From Candidatus Omnitrophota bacterium (GTDB lineage Bacteria > Hinthialibacterota > Hinthialibacteria > Hinthialibacterales > Hinthialibacteraceae): a stretch of DNA of 48,961 nucleotides. The stretch spans positions 1-48,961 of the forward strand of contig QZKN01000022.1 in the NCBI GenBank assembly GCA_003598175.1, in the 5' to 3' direction. The position numbers were made by a program, and so were the translations under genes. The notes under the pieces are model-generated. The model did not search any database. It was not told the DNA's origin and worked only from the letters and a program-made list of their open reading frames with translations. Shown piece after piece: positions 43,575 through 48,961 of this stretch; positions within the stretch are counted from its first letter, which is position 1, and each line of letters opens with the position of its first letter.

Positions 43575-45254
43575 ATGAGATATCAGTTAACCTGTGTGCG
43601 TTTCATCCTTACTATCTTATCGGTAACAATTGCATCTCCCTTCGGCGTGTCGGCTGAACGGTTGGATCACGGCCTGATCGCTCTCGAACGCGACGACGGA
43701 AGCGTTTACCTCGGTTGGCGTTGGTTGAAGGAAGATCCATCCGATTTGAAATTCACGATTCAATGTAAAAATATGGATGAATCGGAATGGAAAACCATAT
43801 CGGAAAATACGGACGCAAATTGCTCCACGAATTTCATCGATCCGAGCGTGGAAAAAGGCAAAACCTATACCTATCAACTCCTCGTGAACGGCCAGATATC
43901 AGGAAACACGGTACTTCACGTAGACGGAGAGGCGGATTCCTATATTTCCGTACCGCTGCAAGGCGAGTATGACGCCAAATGCGTCGGCGTCGCCGATCTG
44001 GACGGCGACGGCGCATACGAATACATCATTCAACAACCCAATTTTAACACCGATCCCTACCAACAGCCGGGATATTGGAAACGCAGCCCCACAACCTACA
44101 AAATCGAGGCATACAAACGCGACGGCACAATGATGTGGCGTTACGACATGGGCTGGGCCATCGAAGCGGGAACATGGTACGCGCCGTTCGTGGTTTACGA
44201 CGTGGATCAGGACGGAAAAGCGGAAGTGTATGCGAAAGCAGGGGAAGGGGATCCCCGCTCGCCGGCCGGACACGTCGAATCAGGACCCGAATATCTCGTC
44301 AAAATCAATGGAGAAACCGGTGAAGTCACGGCCAAAACGCCCTGGCTCAGCCGCGATGGGTTTGACGACTATAACTATTATTGTCGCAATTTTCTGACGG
44401 TCGCCTATCTGGACGGCAAAACGCCTTCCCTGATCATGCAACGCGGAACCTATCGGCTGATTAAAATGCAGGCGTTGGATAAAGATTTTAATCAATTGTG
44501 GTATTGGGAAGCGACAGGCGAATACGAAAAATATCGCGGGCAAAGCTCGCACGGTTTGATTACCGCCGACGTGGACGATGACGGACGCGATGAACTGGTC
44601 ATGGGCGCCGCCGTCATCGATGAAAACGGCAAAGGATTGTGGACGCTGGGCATGGGGCATCCGGACGTGTGTTACGTGGCCGATATCGATCCCGACAATC
44701 CCGGCCTCGAGATATATTACGGATTCGAAACCCGGCAAAAGACGGATGGGATGTGTGTGGTCGACGCCAAAACCGGTCGAAAATTATGGACCCACAAAGA
44801 ACCGACCACCCATCTGCACGGCCAGGGCATGGTAGCCGACGTCCTGGCTGATTATGCGGGAATGGAAACCTATACCGGAGAACGGGATACCCCTGATCGC
44901 TGGCTGTATAGCGCCAAAGGCCAATTGATTAAATTATATAATGGGGGAACCTTGTCCCCGCGGGCGTTGTGGTGGGATGACGATCCACAAAAAGAAGTCG
45001 CGATGAACGGAGAAATCCGCGATTGGGATGGGCAAACGTATCTGAAAACGCAAGGACGAGTTCTTGCCGTCGTCGATTGCCTGGGCGATGCGCGCGAGGA
45101 ATTGTTGACGAGCTTGAAAGGGGAATTACGCATATATTCGAGTGCAATTCTATCAAACAGTCCTCGTCCGTGCCTGATGCAGGATCATCAATACCGCATG
45201 GGCGTGGCGGCTCAGACGATGGGGTATTATTATCCCGCGCAGCTGGGAAAATAA
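43575..45254 (+). CDS. Exported PL11-like rhamnogalacturonan lyase
   Basis: 559 residues. A signal peptide (VRFILTILSVTIASPFGVSA) is followed by a short beta domain (about 30-125) and an eight-bladed propeller-like region rich in calcium-binding Asp motifs: VADLDGDGAYEY, YDVDQDGKAEV, TADVDDDGRDEL and VADIDPDNPGLEIYYG. HLHGQGMVADV and the overall order match PL11 (YesW/YesX) lyases, which cut the rhamnogalacturonan I backbone of pectin. GGGAGG stands ten bases before the ATG. No other pectin gene is in the window. A recombinase gene begins two bases after the stop. Confidence 0.83.
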   Translation: MRYQLTCVRFILTILSVTIASPFGVSAERLDHGLIALERDDGSVYLGWRWLKEDPSDLKFTIQCKNMDESEWKTISENTDANCSTNFIDPSVEKGKTYTYQLLVNGQISGNTVLHVDGEADSYISVPLQGEYDAKCVGVADLDGDGAYEYIIQQPNFNTDPYQQPGYWKRSPTTYKIEAYKRDGTMMWRYDMGWAIEAGTWYAPFVVYDVDQDGKAEVYAKAGEGDPRSPAGHVESGPEYLVKINGETGEVTAKTPWLSRDGFDDYNYYCRNFLTVAYLDGKTPSLIMQRGTYRLIKMQALDKDFNQLWYWEATGEYEKYRGQSSHGLITADVDDDGRDELVMGAAVIDENGKGLWTLGMGHPDVCYVADIDPDNPGLEIYYGFETRQKTDGMCVVDAKTGRKLWTHKEPTTHLHGQGMVADVLADYAGMETYTGERDTPDRWLYSAKGQLIKLYNGGTLSPRALWWDDDPQKEVAMNGEIRDWDGQTYLKTQGRVLAVVDCLGDAREELLTSLKGELRIYSSAILSNSPRPCLMQDHQYRMGVAAQTMGYYYPAQLGK

Positions 45255-45255
45255 A

Positions 45256-46218
45256 ATGGATTGCCTTCTATCCCATGCAATAGAGCAATTTTTGCACGAA
45301 CTGATCCACACCGACCGCTGTTCCCCGCACACGGTGGATAATTATCGGCGGGATTTGACTTTCTTCCAAAACTACCTGGCGGAATCCGGGTATCCGTCGA
45401 TTTCGTACGGGAAAGGGAAAGTGGATTTTTCCCTGGCGATAATCGATACGTTGGCAATTCGTGGTTTTATCTCTTATTTACTGGATCGAGGAAACGCGCC
45501 GCGTTCCGTCAACCGCCGCTTGGCGGCGTTGCGCTCGTGTTTCGCTTTTTTGCATCGGCGCGGCATGGTTGATTGCAATCCCGTCACGCCGGTTCCGTTC
45601 ATGCGGCAAAAAAAGACGCTGCCGGTTTTTCTCGATCAGGACCACGCGGAAACGTTGGTGGAGTATCCTGGCGAGGAAACAGTGCATGAAGAAATTCTAC
45701 GCCTGCGGGACCGCGCCATGCTCGAAGTGTTGTATGCGACGGGAATGCGGGTATCATCGTTGGTGGGGATGAATTTGGTGGACTTGGATTTGAATCGACG
45801 GACCGTATATATTCGCGCGAAAGGCGGCAAGGATCATATCCTGCCGCTGGGCGACTTGGCATGTGAAGCGTTACAAGCCTATCTTGTCAGACGAAAAGAA
45901 CAATTGAATGTTCCCGACACGAAACGAAATAAAAAAGCCCCAGGCGCGGTTTTTTTGGGCAAATTCGGGGAACGATTGACCGCGCGGGGGGTGCAATTGC
46001 GTTTCAAGAAATATTCGCTGTCGCTGGGTTTGGGAAAAACCACACCCCACACGTTGCGTCATTCCTGCGCCACGCATTTACTCGAAAACGGCGCGGATCT
46101 CCGCTTCGTGCAGGAAATCCTCGGCCACAGCAGCCTCTCCACCACGCAACAATACACCCACGTCACCCTTAGTCACATTCAGGATGTGTATAAAAAAGCA
46201 CATCCGCGCAATAAATGA
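45256..46218 (+). CDS. Tyrosine recombinase, XerC/XerD-like
   Basis: 320 residues. An N-terminal SAM-like core-binding domain (LIHTDRCSPHTVDNYRRDL) precedes the catalytic domain with Arg in YATGMRVSSL, HTLRHSCATHLL (His, Arg), LGHSSLSTTQQYTH (His and nucleophile Tyr). Length and order are those of XerC/D, which resolve chromosome dimers, although integrases of small mobile elements look alike. It begins two bases after the PL11 stop, an unusual operon partner for a Xer protein. No dif-like site or cassette array was seen. Confidence 0.85.
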   Translation: MDCLLSHAIEQFLHELIHTDRCSPHTVDNYRRDLTFFQNYLAESGYPSISYGKGKVDFSLAIIDTLAIRGFISYLLDRGNAPRSVNRRLAALRSCFAFLHRRGMVDCNPVTPVPFMRQKKTLPVFLDQDHAETLVEYPGEETVHEEILRLRDRAMLEVLYATGMRVSSLVGMNLVDLDLNRRTVYIRAKGGKDHILPLGDLACEALQAYLVRRKEQLNVPDTKRNKKAPGAVFLGKFGERLTARGVQLRFKKYSLSLGLGKTTPHTLRHSCATHLLENGADLRFVQEILGHSSLSTTQQYTHVTLSHIQDVYKKAHPRNK

Positions 46219-46360
46219 TGGAAATGCCAAATCCTATCCTTTTCCATCGTGTAATTTTAACATGGAATATGTGCCTGTAAACATGGCGATTCTTATTGTG
46301 AGACTCACGGAGGCGTCGCTTGGGAATGCCTCAATATGGGTGGTCGCCGCGCCCCTCCTG

Positions 46361-47659
46361 CTATCGATGCCAATACTGCATAAAATGAAGAAGATCTGTG
46401 CTGTCTACCTTTCCGTTCTGATTCAAATCGGGGATCGATTCTGCTGGTGACGCTCCCGTAATCAGATCGCCGGCGGCGTACCATTGATGTTCTGGCGTCG
46501 TGAGCACTTCGGTAACGGCATCCTTATTGAGTTTTTTGGCTTCCGGAAGAAATTCCAGGTAGAAATATTTGGTTACTGCTGCAAATCCGCTCCTGACGTA
46601 TTCGTGGGATTGCATGGCGACGGCATTGCGCGCTGTTCTTGCTTCATAATTCCACATCTGGAAATAGCTCCATTCAATTTTATCATCAAACTCCTGAGTC
46701 GTCAGTTTCCCGGTTTCTCGTAATTTTGACATGACGCGTTGGGCCGGCTGGCCGAACTTGCGGTCATAGAAATCAAGAAGACCGTCAAAATTTGTGTACC
46801 AACTCGTAATAAAATCGCTGCTGTGGCACTCTGTGCATACTTTTGTCATTTGGTTTTTATTCGATTGCCAATTCTCCCGCCGTTCTGCGATCTCATGTCT
46901 CAAGATCCAGGTCAGGCGATTGGCCGGATTGTGTGTGGAGGCGAGGCCCGGCGCTGCCGCCAAATGGCAAGTCACGCAAGTCGGCGCGGCAAAATAATTC
47001 TCACCGACTACCCACTTTCTCGCATCCAGATTCATTAATCCTTCACTGGTTTCAAAGGAAATTCCATGCTTTGACTCTTCATAGATATGGATTTGTGGTT
47101 TGTCATGCCCGGCGTGGCACCGACCACAAGTTATGGGACGCCGGGATTGCGCTATACTGAATTTGTGGCGTTGATGACATGCCGAACATGCGCCTCGAGA
47201 ACCATCCGGATTCAGCCGGCCGACGCCGGTATTCGGCCAGGTAGTCGGATCGAGTCTTCCTCCTTCAATCACCTGAACCGTGGAGCCATGACAATCCGTG
47301 CAACTCAGCCGGGCCACGGGTTCTCCCATGATGACATTGCCGATCATGTTCGCCACGGGATAAAGTTCGAGTATATTCACTGCGTCGGCGTGGAGGCTTC
47401 CATCAAAGTCTTTGACCTGCGCTTCATGACATCTCGCGCAATCCAAAGGCGAAACGATGATCGATATATTAAATCCTTCATGGATAAACAGATCCGGACT
47501 GTCTTCCGCAGCCTGGTGGCATTCGTAGCAACCAATCTCTTGTTCGGCATGGCGGCTGGAAGACCATTGAAAAAAAACCGATGCGCTGGTAAACATGTGG
47601 CAGGAGATACATTGTTTTGTCTCGGCGCTCAGTTCCGCCCTTGCATAGGAAATCCCCAA
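46361..47659 (-). CDS. Octaheme hydroxylamine oxidoreductase-like cytochrome c with dockerin-like C-terminal tail
   Basis: At least 432 residues. Eight CxxCH sites in order (CISCH, CYECH, CARCH, CTDCH, CSACH, CGRCH, CVTCH and CTECH) match the HAO family, as do WPNTGVGRLNPDGSRGACSA, IYEESKHGISF and the helical WNYEARTARNAVAMQSHEYV. HAO relatives oxidise hydroxylamine or hydrazine, or reduce nitrite-type substrates; direction depends on a Tyr cross-link that needs an alignment. The C-terminus adds DLNQNGKVDSTDLLHFMQYW, a dockerin-like half-repeat. The coordinates begin at a TTG, but the frame upstream encodes a good signal peptide (INLISYLIFPFCLGISYARA) with no start codon. An ATG at 47717 would reach it if one T of a T5 run (47706-47710) were absent. 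Confidence 0.85.
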   Translation of the reverse strand: MGISYARAELSAETKQCISCHMFTSASVFFQWSSSRHAEQEIGCYECHQAAEDSPDLFIHEGFNISIIVSPLDCARCHEAQVKDFDGSLHADAVNILELYPVANMIGNVIMGEPVARLSCTDCHGSTVQVIEGGRLDPTTWPNTGVGRLNPDGSRGACSACHQRHKFSIAQSRRPITCGRCHAGHDKPQIHIYEESKHGISFETSEGLMNLDARKWVVGENYFAAPTCVTCHLAAAPGLASTHNPANRLTWILRHEIAERRENWQSNKNQMTKVCTECHSSDFITSWYTNFDGLLDFYDRKFGQPAQRVMSKLRETGKLTTQEFDDKIEWSYFQMWNYEARTARNAVAMQSHEYVRSGFAAVTKYFYLEFLPEAKKLNKDAVTEVLTTPEHQWYAAGDLITGASPAESIPDLNQNGKVDSTDLLHFMQYWHR

Positions 47660-47724
47660 ACAAAACGGAAAAATCAGGTAGGAAATCAGGTTTATCTTTC
47701 CATTTAAAAACTCTCATTCTTGCT

Positions 47725-48961
47725 ATGCTTATGCTTTGGGGAATGACGACAAATGACAACGTGATCGCCCAAACGGTCAATCTTGGCGGCTTTGATGTCT
47801 CCTACAATGGGTCAAGTTACAATTCGGATACAAATCAAACTACTTTTTCTTACTCGATCGCTGGAACTCCGGATGCCAAGCAGGCGATGAATCACTTTAC
47901 AGTGGGAATCCACCCCGATTTGGTTGTCGTCGGCAGTTCTCCTTCGCAGTCGGTTTCGGTGGGTTTTGATCCGGATACGGGAATCCAGGGGATCGAATGG
48001 AACATCGGTCTGAATAAGAATGAAAGTCGATCGTATTCTGTTACGTTAAGAGGACAATGTGGTGAGGCATCTATTGGTGTTGGCGTAAAAGTGAGACAAG
48101 ATGGTTTGGTAGGCTCGCTCCCAGGTCCATCTGCGCCTCCGCCGAATAATCCACCGACAATAAGCGGAGTCTCCGATCAGACCGTATGGGAGGATAATCC
48201 GGTTCATTTTTCCTTCACGGTAAATGATCAGGAATCTTCCCCGGGGAATTTGGCTATCCAGGTTATCTCACATGACACCAGCCTTTTGAATCCGGGGCGA
48301 TTGGAGATGTCCGGCGCCGGATCGGAGCGAACAATCACATGGTATCCGGAAACGGATAAGAACGGTGGTTGTCTTATCACGTTATCTGTGTCGGACGGTC
48401 AGAATTCCACGTCGACGAAAGTGTATATCACAATTCTTGCGGTAAACGATGCCCCGTCGTTTATCGGAGGAGCGGATCAAACGGTTTCGGAGAATGCGGG
48501 AGCGCAGGTGGTTGGAGGATGGGCTACGGGAATCAGCGCCGGACCTCCGGATGAAACGGGACAGAGTGTCGCATTTCTGGTGACAAACGATAATAATGGT
48601 TTGTTTAGCGGCCAGCCGTCTTTATCTCCGGACGGGACGCTTACATATACACCGGCAGAGAACGTTTTTGGTCATGCGACGGTGACAATACGGCTGCAGG
48701 ATAATGGTGGAACAGATAGTGGGGGAATTGACGCGTCGGGTTCGCAAACGTTTGGCATCACGGTGCTTGAATCGGTGAAAACACCGACTCCGACGCCGAC
48801 GGATACTCCATTAGTAATACTGATTGATACCCCAACAGAAACAGCAACGCCGACGGATACGCCGGTACCGACAGATACCCCAACAGAAACAGCGACGCCG
48901 ACGGATACGCCAGTACCGACAGATACCCCAACAGAAACAGCGACGCCGACGGATACGCCAG
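47725..48961 (+). CDS. Exported surface protein with cadherin-like domains and TPT linker, 3' partial
   Basis: 412 residues to the window end with no stop. A short hydrophobic N-terminus (MLMLWGM...NVIAQ) is followed by an unassigned beta domain (about 17-140), two cadherin/Ig-like domains ([20 protein letters not shown] and [19 protein letters not shown], the second ending at TFGITV) and a Thr/Pro/Asp/Glu linker. The start is uncertain: no Shine-Dalgarno is visible, the frame stays open upstream with hydrophobic residues but without ATG, GTG or TTG near, and it overlaps the 5' end of the divergent cytochrome gene. The linker type equals that of the gene at the left edge. Confidence 0.7.
   Translation, partial: MLMLWGMTTNDNVIAQTVNLGGFDVSYNGSSYNSDTNQTTFSYSIAGTPDAKQAMNHFTVGIHPDLVVVGSSPSQSVSVGFDPDTGIQGIEWNIGLNKNESRSYSVTLRGQCGEASIGVGVKVRQDGLVGSLPGPSAPPPNNPPTISGVSDQTVWEDNPVHFSFTVNDQESSPGNLAIQVISHDTSLLNPGRLEMSGAGSERTITWYPETDKNGGCLITLSVSDGQNSTSTKVYITILAVNDAPSFIGGADQTVSENAGAQVVGGWATGISAGPPDETGQSVAFLVTNDNNGLFSGQPSLSPDGTLTYTPAENVFGHATVTIRLQDNGGTDSGGIDASGSQTFGITVLESVKTPTPTPTDTPLVILIDTPTETATPTDTPVPTDTPTETATPTDTPVPTDTPTETATPTDTP
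48832..48961 (+). repeat. 48-bp tandem repeat, 2.7 copies, cut by the window end
   Basis: The units start at 48832, 48880 and 48928 and differ at only two positions. Each encodes a 16-residue block of the type [16 protein letters not shown]. Confidence 0.93.

Noticed and set aside
47087..47707. Plus-strand open frame of about 206 codons opposite the HAO-like gene
   Set aside because: It mirrors the heme-binding gene on the other strand, whose CxxCH motifs are unambiguous.

Overview
This 49 kb window looks like chromosomal DNA from an uncultivated bacterium with a Gram-negative type envelope. The envelope evidence is an outer-membrane porin, several twin-arginine and lipoprotein signals, and periplasmic multiheme cytochromes. 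Long Thr/Pro/Glu tandem linkers, dockerin-like C-terminal tails, many short dispersed intergenic palindromes and a PL11 lyase are typical of heterotroph lineages known mostly from metagenomes. The exact phylum cannot be read from this sequence. Both window ends lie inside Thr-Pro coding repeats, which is where an assembly would be expected to break.

Layout. Positions 1-3287: 3' end of a giant exported protein with a TPT linker, a CBM9/DOMON-like domain, a degenerate caspase/C13-like domain and a dockerin-like tail. 3356-9068: M15 peptidase, a beta-propeller hybrid sensor kinase and a small membrane protein, all on the minus strand. 9485-16074: hemW, lepB, coaX, a HicBA module, an orphan antitoxin with a toxin remnant, a NifS/IscS desulfurase (minus) and an NtrC-type regulator with an altered GAFTGA loop. 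16250-20624: porin plus an NMT1/SsuA-type ABC importer. 21173-30926: a PbfA-like class III aminotransferase, two tandem S66 LD-carboxypeptidases (the first without its catalytic His), a four-gene operon (ABC exporter pair, GT87, DUF3887 lipoprotein), yrbG and an exported tyrosine phosphatase. 31025-41169: a large arsenic/thiol-redox operon. 42256-48961: UroD-family protein, PL11 lyase, XerC-like recombinase, an octaheme hydroxylamine-oxidoreductase-like cytochrome with a dockerin-like tail, and the 5' part of another TPT-linker surface protein.

The most striking system is the minus-strand run 41169 -> 31025: arsR, Tat-exported flavodoxin-like reductase, ArsP/UPF0718 permease, octaheme cytochrome c fused to a cytochrome b membrane domain, CPKC mini-thioredoxin, DGC-domain protein, anchored thioredoxin, SurA-like/thioredoxin fusion, CcdA, ArsC (Cys10/82/89) and Acr3. 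Two copies of a 16-bp palindrome, one before arsR and one before the next gene, look like operators for the ArsR protein. This suggests that arsenic resistance, thiol/disulfide traffic across the membrane and quinone-linked periplasmic electron transfer are controlled together. A second candidate is the octaheme HAO-like cytochrome at 46361-47717, whose signal peptide is interrupted by an apparent 1-nt frameshift in a homopolymer.

Intergenic DNA carries several families of small palindromes in multiple copies. Three blocks (9148-9270, 20885-21010, 41490-41880) hold RNA-like secondary structure that the genes do not explain. I saw no tRNA, rRNA or CRISPR array.
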